DNA of 16,358 nt from BRH-c25 sp041690515. Its GTDB lineage: Bacteria; Bacillota; Clostridia; Lutisporales; Lutisporaceae. This document shows, one piece after another, positions 7,354 to 13,976 of the stretch. Where the stretch lies: NCBI GenBank assembly GCA_041690515.1, contig JAWLHF010000079.1, forward strand, positions 1 to 16,358. Reading direction: 5' to 3'. The number at the start of each line of letters is the position of its first letter. Position 1 is the stretch's first letter. A program made the translations under genes and the position numbers. The notes under the pieces are model-generated. The model was not told where the DNA came from and made no database searches. It was given only the letters and a program-made list of their open reading frames with translations.

Positions 7354-8565
7354 CTAATCCCTTTCCATAACATTTGCACCGAGTATCTTTATATAGAAGG
7401 TCGCAATTATTGCAACACAAACAACCATAAGCAGAACAACAACGGAACCATAGCCAAAATTGGTCTGCTGGAACATGGTCTTATATGCATAAATGGACAT
7501 TGTCTCTGTTGAACCCCCAGGCCCTCCACCGGTAAGCACGTAGATGAGGTCGAATACCCTGAATGCATCCAGTGTTCTCATAAGAAGGGCAACAAGAATC
7601 GAAGGCTTCAAGAGCGGAAGTGTTATCTTAAAAAATGTGTTGAATACCCCTGATCCGTCTACCTTGGCACTTTCGTATACCGCTCCGGGTATAGTCTGAA
7701 AACCTGCAAGAATGAGAAGCGCCATATAGGGCGTGGTCTTCCATACATCTGCCAGTATTGCAGAAGTCATCGCTCCCCCTCCGGATAGCAGCAGATTCCT
7801 TGAATCGCTTATAATATGAAGGTTTTGCAGGATATTTGCTATAATTCCATTGCTTCCATCGTATAAATAACTCCACATAAGCGCAGCAACAGTTGTAGGT
7901 ATTGCCCATGGTATCAGTGAAACAGCACGAACAATGCCCTGTCCCTTCATAGCTTTGTTCATTATTATCGCCAAACCGAGTCCAAGCACAAGCTCAAGAG
8001 CGACAGAAACTATTGTAAATATAACAGTGTGACCAAGTGCATCATGCACTCTCTCATCCTTCAGAGCGTTCCTGTATCCCTCAAATCCAATGAAGTTGGA
8101 CTGTACGAAACACTTTTTTGTATCCTCCATTATAAGAATAAGGTTTTCCCTGTCCGGAAAATCATAATTGTTTATAAAAAAGTCCACATCCTCAATAAGC
8201 TTACTATAATGAGTCCTGACCTGCCCCTTTAGCTCCCCGCCCAGTTCAATAAAACCCGATTGGTCAGCCAGGAGTTCCTTAAAGTCATTGACGTTATTTA
8301 ACACTTCATCCACCTTCCCCTGGACATCTTCAGGGAAACTGAACCTGTTCATATCTATAAACATCATCACATAATCCGCATTTTCTTTGAAAAGATCAAC
8401 ATTGAACTTTTCATCCAAAGAAAGCTTGGATTTTTGTTGATCATTCAATTGATAATCAAATACAGAATAATTGATTACCTTCAGTATGGGCCAAAGTGAA
8501 AAAACAGCTATGATTATAATTGCAGGCAGTATAAAGAGTGCTTCCTTAAACCCCATCCTTTTCAT
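7354..8565 (-). CDS. Carbohydrate ABC transporter permease, MalF type, with enlarged extracytoplasmic loop
   Basis: Second permease half of the sugar importer. The core is typical. Helix 1 is at ~8-31, and FIGFEGYRNALKD precedes helix 2 (~177-202). The EAA loop is ESAKVDGSGVFNTFFKITLPLLKP (~298-321), and TGGGPGGST (~345-353) is the usual signature before the last helix. At 403 residues it is about 100 longer than common six-helix MalF-like subunits. The excess is a ~115-residue hydrophilic, helix-rich insert (~42-156) between helices 1 and 2, on the outer face. This is the position equivalent to the P2 loop of E. coli MalF. The start at 8565 has GGGGGGTGG (8579-8571) just upstream; ATG 8607 lacks a site. 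The gene follows the binding-protein gene across an 87-bp gap holding a strong stem-loop, and overlaps the ribosome binding site of the MalG-type gene. Confidence 0.92.
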   Translation of the reverse strand: MKRMGFKEALFILPAIIIIAVFSLWPILKVINYSVFDYQLNDQQKSKLSLDEKFNVDLFKENADYVMMFIDMNRFSFPEDVQGKVDEVLNNVNDFKELLADQSGFIELGGELKGQVRTHYSKLIEDVDFFINNYDFPDRENLILIMEDTKKCFVQSNFIGFEGYRNALKDERVHDALGHTVIFTIVSVALELVLGLGLAIIMNKAMKGQGIVRAVSLIPWAIPTTVAALMWSYLYDGSNGIIANILQNLHIISDSRNLLLSGGGAMTSAILADVWKTTPYMALLILAGFQTIPGAVYESAKVDGSGVFNTFFKITLPLLKPSILVALLMRTLDAFRVFDLIYVLTGGGPGGSTETMSIYAYKTMFQQTNFGYGSVVVLLMVVCVAIIATFYIKILGANVMERD

Positions 8566-8592
8566 ACGACCACCCCCCAAGAAAGTTTTCAA

Positions 8593-8629
8593 AGAAATTG
8601 GGCTCAAGTTAAACTGGAGCCCAATTTCT
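8593..8629 (-). promoter_or_regulatory. Intercistronic stem-loop between binding-protein and permease genes
   Basis: A perfect 13-bp inverted repeat (AGAAATTGGGCTC at 8593-8605 with GAGCCCAATTTCT at 8617-8629) has an 11-nt loop. On the minus strand it is followed by TTTGAAAAC rather than a clean T-run. It is therefore better read as a partial terminator or an mRNA-protecting processing hairpin than a full stop. It sits 24 nt after the binding-protein stop codon and 28 nt before the permease start, where it would set a higher level of binding protein than permease. Confidence 0.8.
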
Positions 8630-8652
8630 ATAAGTCCTTTTTAAGGTATATA

Positions 8653-9849
8653 TTACTTCAATGCATTGGTTATATTGGTTACTGTAGTATTCAGGTCCTG
8701 TCCTCCGGACAGATATTTGTGTACATTAACCTGTATAGTATCCGAAGTCTTTGAGTAACTAGCTGAAATCGGCCTGGATATTGTCGCCTTCATCGCATTC
8801 TGCAATCCTTCGTATGCCAGCAATGGGTTACCAACTCTTTCATCAGTCAGTAGGTAATTGTAACCAGGCATGTATGCACCCCTTCTGGACATAATCATCT
8901 GTCCTGTCCAACCTGCAGTATACTTTATGAATTCCCATGCGCCTTCAGCATTTTTTGAGCTCTTGTTTATACCAAGCAGCCATCCGCCTACTGTGCTTCC
9001 TTTTGGAAGAGGAGCTATGCCAACCTGATAAGTCTTGACCGGTGCATCTGCCAGCATTCCGTACTGATACGGCCAGTTCCTTGCAAATACGGACTTTCCA
9101 TTAATGAAGGAATTGTGGGTTTCTGCTTCAGTATAGTTCAATATATCCTTAGGTACAAAATCAGAGGTTACAAATTTCTTCATGGTTTCGAGTCCTGCTT
9201 TGATATCCTTGAGTCCGCCTGTAAATTCCGTTACATTGCAGGTAAGTCCTTCATACTGCTTTGCCTGGAAAACAAAACCATCTGTAGTTCCGCGTTTTCC
9301 TTTATATTTCTTTGCCATATCATATAGGTCATTGTATGTATAGTTGCCTGTTACAAGCTTTGCTGCATCTTCTGCAGTGACAATATCCGAACGGTAATAA
9401 AGCAGTCCCAGGTCCGGGAAATAAGGAAGTGTATACTGTTTTCCCATGTAGCTGCCGGCTGTCATTGAACCTGCATTATACAGGGTCTTATTTAGTTTGT
9501 CCCTATACATGTTGACATCGATAGGACTAATGAATCCGGCTGCTGCAAATTCACCTGCCCATACAACGTCCATAGAAATAACATCATACTCACTGGAGCC
9601 TGAAGACAAGGATGTCATCAACTGATCATGCATCTGTCCCGAATCGTTTGTCATCTTTACCCATTCCACTCTGTACTTACTCTGGCTCTTGTTGAACTCA
9701 TCAATAAGTATCTGAGTAGCAGGAGTTGAATCATCCTGTGCTGCGAATTTTATAACTGTCCTTGTGTCTGCATTTACACTAATGCCGAGTCCTGTGATAG
9801 TCATGAAAACCATTATAGTCGCTAATAATAATGAGATCCTCTTTTTCAT
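8653..9849 (-). CDS. Extracellular sugar-binding protein of the ABC importer (family 1, MalE-like), non-lipoprotein
   Basis: Captures the sugar outside the membrane and delivers it to the MalF/MalG-type permeases. The 398-residue protein starts with a classic signal peptide (KKR, hydrophobic core ~5-24, VNA|D cleavage at 27/28). The fold signatures follow: DVISMDVVWAGEFAAAGFI (~88-106), LPYFPDLGLLYYRSD, FARNWPYQYGML and GGWLLGINKSSKNAEGAWEFIKY. The odd point is the absence of a lipobox cysteine. The first Cys of the protein lies deep in the mature part (GLTCNVTEF), so lipid anchoring, usual for Gram-positive binding proteins, is not possible. The segment after CNVTEF is also about 15 residues shorter than common relatives, which carry a GGD loop there. 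AGGAGGG lies 6-7 nt before the ATG. It is the first gene of the operon, divergent from the AraC-type regulator. Confidence 0.92.
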   Translation of the reverse strand: MKKRISLLLATIMVFMTITGLGISVNADTRTVIKFAAQDDSTPATQILIDEFNKSQSKYRVEWVKMTNDSGQMHDQLMTSLSSGSSEYDVISMDVVWAGEFAAAGFISPIDVNMYRDKLNKTLYNAGSMTAGSYMGKQYTLPYFPDLGLLYYRSDIVTAEDAAKLVTGNYTYNDLYDMAKKYKGKRGTTDGFVFQAKQYEGLTCNVTEFTGGLKDIKAGLETMKKFVTSDFVPKDILNYTEAETHNSFINGKSVFARNWPYQYGMLADAPVKTYQVGIAPLPKGSTVGGWLLGINKSSKNAEGAWEFIKYTAGWTGQMIMSRRGAYMPGYNYLLTDERVGNPLLAYEGLQNAMKATISRPISASYSKTSDTIQVNVHKYLSGGQDLNTTVTNITNALK

Positions 9850-9882
9850 TTATTTCCCTCCTAAAATGTTTTCCTTTCCTAC

Positions 9883-9911
9883 ATTGTAAAGCAAGAGAAA
9901 TATTAAATATA
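9883..9911 (-). promoter_or_regulatory. Operon promoter for binding protein/permeases/GH65
   Basis: A -10-like TACAAT lies at 9888-9883 (minus). At 17-bp spacing the -35 is TATATT (9911-9906), a poor match, as in activator-dependent promoters. The proposed regulator repeat starts immediately upstream at 9913. Confidence 0.5.
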
Positions 9912-9912
9912 C

Positions 9913-9943
9913 TAAAATATTAACATTTATGTTAAAATATTAA
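9913..9943. promoter_or_regulatory. Candidate AraC-type operator: 20-bp-phased direct repeat within an imperfect palindrome
   Basis: TAAAATATTAA occurs at 9913-9923 and again at 9933-9943, exactly 20 bp (about two helical turns) apart. The same region is also an imperfect palindrome (9913-9926 against 9929-9942, 12 of 14 positions). AraC-family proteins commonly bind direct repeats with ~21-bp phasing, the proximal copy abutting the -35. This one abuts the -35 of the sugar operon and is shared with the regulator gene. The AT-rich composition lowers confidence. Confidence 0.5.
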
Positions 9944-10007
9944 TGCCGTCTTTATTTATTCATAAAATTTAGAATCTTCTATTTGCATTATGTAATGGAG
10001 GTATATT

Positions 10008-11228
10008 ATGGGTGATCTTAAGTCCATAAAAGAAAAAATCCGCACCTTCCACCACGCTACCCTAATACCCATAAGTCTGATAGAAAAGGGAAGGAGCATT
10101 TATTCAATGCCTGATGAGGTCTGTTATATAAACAGCATAATAAAAGATTCATATACACTTGAAGACATGCTGTCCATGTCTTGCTCCGACAGGTATGACA
10201 GTATCAAATCCTACTACTACAGAAATAACTATGATGAGTGTTTTATTATCATGCACATCAAAGGAGATCGTCAAGTCATAGCAGGCCCTGTCCTAAATGA
10301 GAAAATGCATGAGGGTACAATAAATAACATAATTAGGCTTAATAAACTACCTATAAAAATAAAGGGCAGACTCATATCCTACTTTGAGGACCTGCTTATA
10401 TTGGATACAAATAGATGCTATTACTGTGGAAAACTGCTTGAGTTCTTATACGGAGGGTCAATTACCGAAGATACCCGCAGTGATTATTCAAAGGAAAACA
10501 CCGTTATTTCCGATGGATATTTTGCTGAAATGATCAAGAACAGAGAGGCCCTGTTTCATCATCCTCCTTATTTTTTAGAGCAGGAGTTACTGTCTAAAAT
10601 CAAGTCAGGCAATATGAACGAAACCATGGCATTACTGAGTGAAATAAACTCTCTGAAAAGAACCAGATTATCAAAAGATGCGATGCGATCGGTAAAAAAC
10701 TCATTGATATGCTCGGTTACCTTATTCACTCGGGCAGCCATAGAAGGTGGCGTAATGCCTGAAGCCGCATTTACGCTCAGCGACTCAATAATACTCGCCA
10801 TAGAAGAAATGAGCAGCCTACATGAGCTGATGGACTACGAATACACCGCAGCCGAACAATATGTTCAAATAGTACAGGATTTGTCCAAAAGCAAATATTC
10901 AACTATAATACAACAGGCTATTTCCTATATTTACAATAATCTGACAAACAAACTTACTCTCGGGAAAATCTCTGATACAATATATGTTCATCCTAATTAT
11001 CTATCAGCGCTGTTCAAAAAGGAAGTTGGATTGAATCTGCCTGATTATATTATGAAGACAAGAGTCGAGGAGGCAAAATATTATATACGATATACAAATA
11101 CCAAGATATCAGATATCGCAGCCTTTTACCAATTCTGCAATCAGAGTTATTTCACTCAGATATTCCGAAAGTATGTAGGCTTTACCCCTAATGAATATAG
11201 AGTAAAGTACAATCAACAGAATGAATAA
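10008..11228 (+). CDS. AraC-family transcriptional regulator
   Basis: Likely controls the divergent sugar operon and perhaps the downstream phosphoglucomutase gene. The 406-residue protein has a C-terminal AraC-type double helix-turn-helix (~297-402). The first helix pair is around LGKISDTIYVHPNYLSALFK and the second is ISDIAAFYQFCNQSYFTQIF, followed by the family signature KYVGFTPNEYR. The N-terminal ~290 residues are not a cupin of the AraC arabinose type. They contain a first domain (~1-150) with an IAGPVL segment and a CYYC motif (137-140), then a helical linker. I do not recognise the ligand-binding fold with certainty; it is most like the long-sensor AraC regulators found in Gram-positive bacteria. 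GGAGG at 9997-10001 is 6 nt before the ATG. No strong promoter is seen; TAGAAT at 9970-9975 is a possible -10. The close divergent arrangement argues for local regulation. Confidence 0.9.
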   Translation: MGDLKSIKEKIRTFHHATLIPISLIEKGRSIYSMPDEVCYINSIIKDSYTLEDMLSMSCSDRYDSIKSYYYRNNYDECFIIMHIKGDRQVIAGPVLNEKMHEGTINNIIRLNKLPIKIKGRLISYFEDLLILDTNRCYYCGKLLEFLYGGSITEDTRSDYSKENTVISDGYFAEMIKNREALFHHPPYFLEQELLSKIKSGNMNETMALLSEINSLKRTRLSKDAMRSVKNSLICSVTLFTRAAIEGGVMPEAAFTLSDSIILAIEEMSSLHELMDYEYTAAEQYVQIVQDLSKSKYSTIIQQAISYIYNNLTNKLTLGKISDTIYVHPNYLSALFKKEVGLNLPDYIMKTRVEEAKYYIRYTNTKISDIAAFYQFCNQSYFTQIFRKYVGFTPNEYRVKYNQQNE

Positions 11229-11311
11229 TTAGGAGTATTCATAATTGAAAATTCAGCAATAAAAGTATAAATTTGTCTTATATATAATTATTAAGTTCAA
11301 CAGGAGGTCGT

Positions 11312-11974
11312 ATGAATACTATAAAAGGCTGCATATTTGATTTGGACGGAGTAATCGTTGATACCGCCAAATATCATTATCTTGCATGGAAGAGACTTGC
11401 AAAAGAGTTGGGTTTCTTTTTCTCAGAGAAGGATAATGAAAGGCTAAAAGGGGTCAGTCGGATGGCCTCCCTGGAAATACTACTGGAAGTAGGCGGACTG
11501 ACTTTTGATGAAAAGACGAAGCTGGAGCTTGCAACCAAGAAGAATCAGTGGTATGTAGAGTATATTACTGTAATGAGAGAAGATGAAATCCTTCCGGGCG
11601 TTAGTAGATTCATAAAAACCATAAAGGAAGCAGGACTGAAAGTTGCTCTGGGATCTGCCAGCAAGAATGCCATGACTATATTGAACGGTCTGAAGCTTAC
11701 AGAATACTTTGATGCAATTGTTGACGGCAATAGGGTATCCAAAGCAAAGCCAGACCCTGAGGTTTTTCTATTGGCAGCACAGGAGCTTCAAGTACCTCCG
11801 GAAAACTGTGTTGTCTTTGAGGATGCAAAGTCAGGAATTGAAGCTGCCAGAAGAGCCGGTATGAAATGCATAGGCGTAGGAAACAACCCTGAACTCTCAG
11901 ATGCAGACATCATTATACCAGGCTTTGAAAATGTTGATATTAATATACTTGAAAAGAAGAGTATCTGTTCTTAA
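11312..11974 (+). CDS. pgmB: Beta-phosphoglucomutase
   Basis: HAD-superfamily enzyme converting beta-glucose 1-phosphate to glucose 6-phosphate via a beta-glucose 1,6-bisphosphate intermediate in the cytoplasm. The 220-residue length is typical. FDLDGVIVDT gives nucleophile Asp10 and acid/base Asp12. The cap domain has His22 and a KGVSR segment (46-50), both at the positions that mark beta-phosphoglucomutases among HAD proteins. GSASKN (114-119), Lys146 in KAKPDP, and Glu170-Asp171 complete the HAD motifs. Its substrate is the product of the inverting GH65 phosphorylase encoded across the divergent region, so the two belong to one pathway. CAGGAGGTCGT places the ribosome binding site 5-6 nt before the ATG. 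It follows the AraC-type gene by 83 bp of AT-rich sequence with no convincing promoter, so co-transcription with the regulator is plausible. The stop codon lies within a terminator hairpin. Confidence 0.93.
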   Translation: MNTIKGCIFDLDGVIVDTAKYHYLAWKRLAKELGFFFSEKDNERLKGVSRMASLEILLEVGGLTFDEKTKLELATKKNQWYVEYITVMREDEILPGVSRFIKTIKEAGLKVALGSASKNAMTILNGLKLTEYFDAIVDGNRVSKAKPDPEVFLLAAQELQVPPENCVVFEDAKSGIEAARRAGMKCIGVGNNPELSDADIIIPGFENVDINILEKKSICS

Positions 11975-11994
11975 TAAAACTGATACTCTTCTTT
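11953..11994. terminator. Bidirectional terminator between pgmB and the aldolase gene
   Basis: A perfect 13-bp stem (AAAGAAGAGTATC at 11953-11965 with GATACTCTTCTTT at 11982-11994) has a 16-nt loop that contains the pgmB stop codon. The 3' arm ends in CTTTTT in the plus direction and in a TTCTTTTC tract in the minus direction. It therefore suits both converging genes. Confidence 0.8.
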
Positions 11995-12004
11995 TTAGCT
12001 TTCC

Positions 12005-12652
12005 TTATTTTTGACCGTATTTTTCCAGGGTGGTTCTGCGAAGGGACTCACATTCCTCCTCAGGTATCAATTTCATAACCCCTATCTGCCGTGCGTAGTA
12101 AGCAATCTTGGCCCCCTCTTCAACTACAACTGAATTTCCAAAAGCTGTTTCAATATCATGACCTACCGCAAGTACCCCGTGATTTGCCAAAAGTATCGCA
12201 TGACGATCCTTTAAGCGTATAGCAGCTGTTTCTGCAAGCTCAAGAGATCCCATTGGCTTATATATTGCACACTCCACCGGTCCCCCGATAAGAGCAGCCA
12301 ACTCTGCAACAACTACCGGTATACTTTCATTGCAAGCTGCCCATGCTGTGGCAAAAACCGAGTGGGTATGAGATACTCCAAATACATCCTTCCTTCTCCT
12401 ATACACCGCACAATGCAGAGGAGCTTCTATGGAGGGCTTTCTATCACCTTCGATTATTCTGCCATCCTCATCCAATACGACTATATCCTCGGCTTTCAGC
12501 TTTTCATAATCCATACCGCTTGGGGTGATGCATATATACCCTGTCTCCCTGTCTCTCGCGCTAAAATTACCCATGGTAAGGGGTATAAGCTTTTCTTTTT
12601 GTGCTTTTAGTGCAATCTCTATAACCTTTTCCCTAAGCTCCCTATGCAGCAT
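12005..12652 (-). CDS. Class II aldolase/adducin-domain protein, L-fuculose-phosphate aldolase type
   Basis: Zinc-dependent aldolase that would cleave a 1-phosphorylated ketose to dihydroxyacetone phosphate and an aldehyde. The 215-residue length equals that of E. coli FucA. The key residues recur at a constant +3 offset from FucA numbering as I recall it: catalytic Glu76, zinc ligands His95 and His97 in SHTHS, and His158 in NHGVLAVG. The phosphate-binding GNFSARD (28-34) and TPSG (43-46) motifs are present. The same fold also serves ribulose-phosphate 4-epimerases, methylthioribulose-phosphate dehydratase and 5-deoxyribose-salvage aldolases, and the substrate cannot be fixed from sequence. 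GGAGGG lies 7 nt before the ATG. It is second in an operon, 36 bp after the DUF362/ferredoxin gene, with no kinase or isomerase for fucose or rhamnose nearby. That argues against a dedicated fucose pathway at this locus. Confidence 0.88.
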   Translation of the reverse strand: MLHRELREKVIEIALKAQKEKLIPLTMGNFSARDRETGYICITPSGMDYEKLKAEDIVVLDEDGRIIEGDRKPSIEAPLHCAVYRRRKDVFGVSHTHSVFATAWAACNESIPVVVAELAALIGGPVECAIYKPMGSLELAETAAIRLKDRHAILLANHGVLAVGHDIETAFGNSVVVEEGAKIAYYARQIGVMKLIPEEECESLRRTTLEKYGQK

Positions 12653-12688
12653 ACATCAACCCTCCATTTAAAAACTTTTATTTAGGCA

Positions 12689-13837
12689 TTATTTCTTCAT
12701 TACCTTATCATATAGCCAATGTTTCTTAATATCTACAGCCTTCTTTGGGCATAGCTCATGACAGCAGAAGCATCTTATACATTTGCTCAGGTCCGGTACA
12801 GGCTTTCCGCTGCTCATATCTATTATGCCCGGCGGACAGCTTCTCTTACAATCACCGCAAGATATGCACAGATCATAATTAAAAACCGGCTTAGGCCTTA
12901 ATGTATTCATTATAATTTTCTCAAAAGCCTTAGGTACCCTGCCTCCCATAAAGTTGACATTAATTGATGTTGGAAGTTTAAAAGGTGTAATTTTTACATC
13001 TTCAAGTTGTACACCCTGTACATCTATATCCTTCAGTTTTCCACTGAACAAGTTCCTTTGTGCAGCTGCTATTATAGTAGGAACTATCATAGGATCTACT
13101 CCTATTATACTTGAAGCCGCTGCATCCAGAGCATAAGGATTGTCTGATGCCATGATCAGTCCTACGTATCTTTTTTCACCTGCAGAAGGCCCATCTCCTT
13201 CCATTCCTTCAATGGCATCGATAACAGAAAAGAACGGTTTTACAGCCTCACAAATATCTACAAGATGGTCTGCAAAGTTATCAACACTATTGAGTCTCAA
13301 ATGATAATCAGCTTTTACAAGCCCCGGAATGACACCAAACAGGTTTTTCACTGCTCCTGTATAAGTCATCATTCCATGGGTTTTGAGTTTTGCAGCAGAT
13401 ACTATAAAGTCTACCTCTCTGGCGATCTTTATTATTTGCATACTCTTTAGCCTTTTGGCATTAGGATTGGATATCTCAATTGCAGAGGTGTCATAGTTAA
13501 GCTCACACCCCGTCCTTTCTGCCACACCCGTCATACCTGCCGCATTATATATGGATCTGAGGCTTCTTTCCGTAAAAGGGCCCCCAGGGCTGTCACCGAT
13601 TATCACTTTGCAGCCCAGCTCCTGCAGATATTTCACTATCGCTTCTACTACGGCAGGATGAGTCGTAACAGCATCTTCAGGGCTCTTCCTCATAAGAAGG
13701 TTTGTTTTCACTAAGACTCTGGAGCCGCTTTTAATATTGTGCTTTATTGCCTCAATACCGTCAAGAGCCTCGAATACTGCCCTCTTCACATTCTCAAATT
13801 CATAATTCTCACATCTTGTAATATTAACTGTATCCAT
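12689..13837 (-). CDS. DUF362 domain protein with C-terminal 2[4Fe-4S] ferredoxin domain
   Basis: The function is not established. It is a cytoplasmic iron-sulfur protein of 382 residues. Residues ~1-300 are the DUF362 domain, with recognisable VLVKTNLL (42-49), HPAVVEAIV, IGDSPGG (79-85), AAKLKTHGMMTYTGAVKNLFGVIPG (~148-172) and DAIEGMEGDGP. The C-terminus holds two 4Fe-4S motifs: C324, C327, C330, C334 and C353, C356, C359, C363 (CxxCxxCxxxCP), with one extra Cys at 358. This suggests electron transfer to or from the DUF362 domain. There is no signal peptide. AGGAG is 5 nt before the ATG. It heads an operon with the class II aldolase, and the pairing suggests a redox-linked small-carbon or sugar-phosphate step. 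The promoter with an extended -10 lies ~80 bp upstream. Confidence 0.9.
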   Translation of the reverse strand: MDTVNITRCENYEFENVKRAVFEALDGIEAIKHNIKSGSRVLVKTNLLMRKSPEDAVTTHPAVVEAIVKYLQELGCKVIIGDSPGGPFTERSLRSIYNAAGMTGVAERTGCELNYDTSAIEISNPNAKRLKSMQIIKIAREVDFIVSAAKLKTHGMMTYTGAVKNLFGVIPGLVKADYHLRLNSVDNFADHLVDICEAVKPFFSVIDAIEGMEGDGPSAGEKRYVGLIMASDNPYALDAAASSIIGVDPMIVPTIIAAAQRNLFSGKLKDIDVQGVQLEDVKITPFKLPTSINVNFMGGRVPKAFEKIIMNTLRPKPVFNYDLCISCGDCKRSCPPGIIDMSSGKPVPDLSKCIRCFCCHELCPKKAVDIKKHWLYDKVMKK

Positions 13838-13889
13838 ATAAACTCCTTATGAAATATTCAGGTTTTGAAATCGACACTGCTTCGTCTGA

Positions 13890-13912
13890 TATAAAATATA
13901 TATTATTTTATA
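13890..13912. repeat. Perfect 9-bp inverted repeat overlapping the transcription start
   Basis: TATAAAATA (13890-13898) and TATTTTATA (13904-13912) are exact complements around a 5-bp centre, covering the likely start site of the DUF362 operon. A repressor operator is possible, but the sequence is pure A/T, so it may be chance. Confidence 0.4.
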
Positions 13913-13916
13913 CACA

Positions 13917-13945
13917 ATTATAGCATATCTATCATTTAATATTAA
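13917..13945 (-). promoter_or_regulatory. Promoter of DUF362-aldolase operon (extended -10)
   Basis: Minus-strand TGCTATAAT, with TATAAT at 13922-13917, is an extended -10. The -35 at 17-bp spacing is weak (TTAATA at 13945-13940). Transcription would start near 13910, inside a perfect 9-bp inverted repeat. Confidence 0.6.
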
Positions 13946-13947
13946 AG

Positions 13948-13976
13948 AAGCCGATCCCCTCATACAAGATCAGCTT
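13948..13976 (-). terminator. Terminator after the second uracil-DNA-glycosylase gene
   Basis: The 9-bp stem (minus AAGCTGATC at 13976-13968 with GATCGGCTT at 13956-13948, one G-U pair) has an 11-nt loop. It overlaps the stop codon at 13960-13962 and is followed by TCTTTAATATT. In the plus direction the hairpin has a C-A mismatch but is followed by a long T-run. It separates this operon from the DUF362 operon. Confidence 0.7.

Noticed and set aside
9850..10007. Catabolite-repression (cre) site in the divergent promoter region
   Set aside because: I searched by eye for the TGWAANCGNTNWCA pattern and found no acceptable match.
11229..11311. Separate promoter for pgmB (TTGAAA followed by TATAAA)
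   Set aside because: The spacer is only 15 nt and the region is so AT-rich that such matches are expected by chance.
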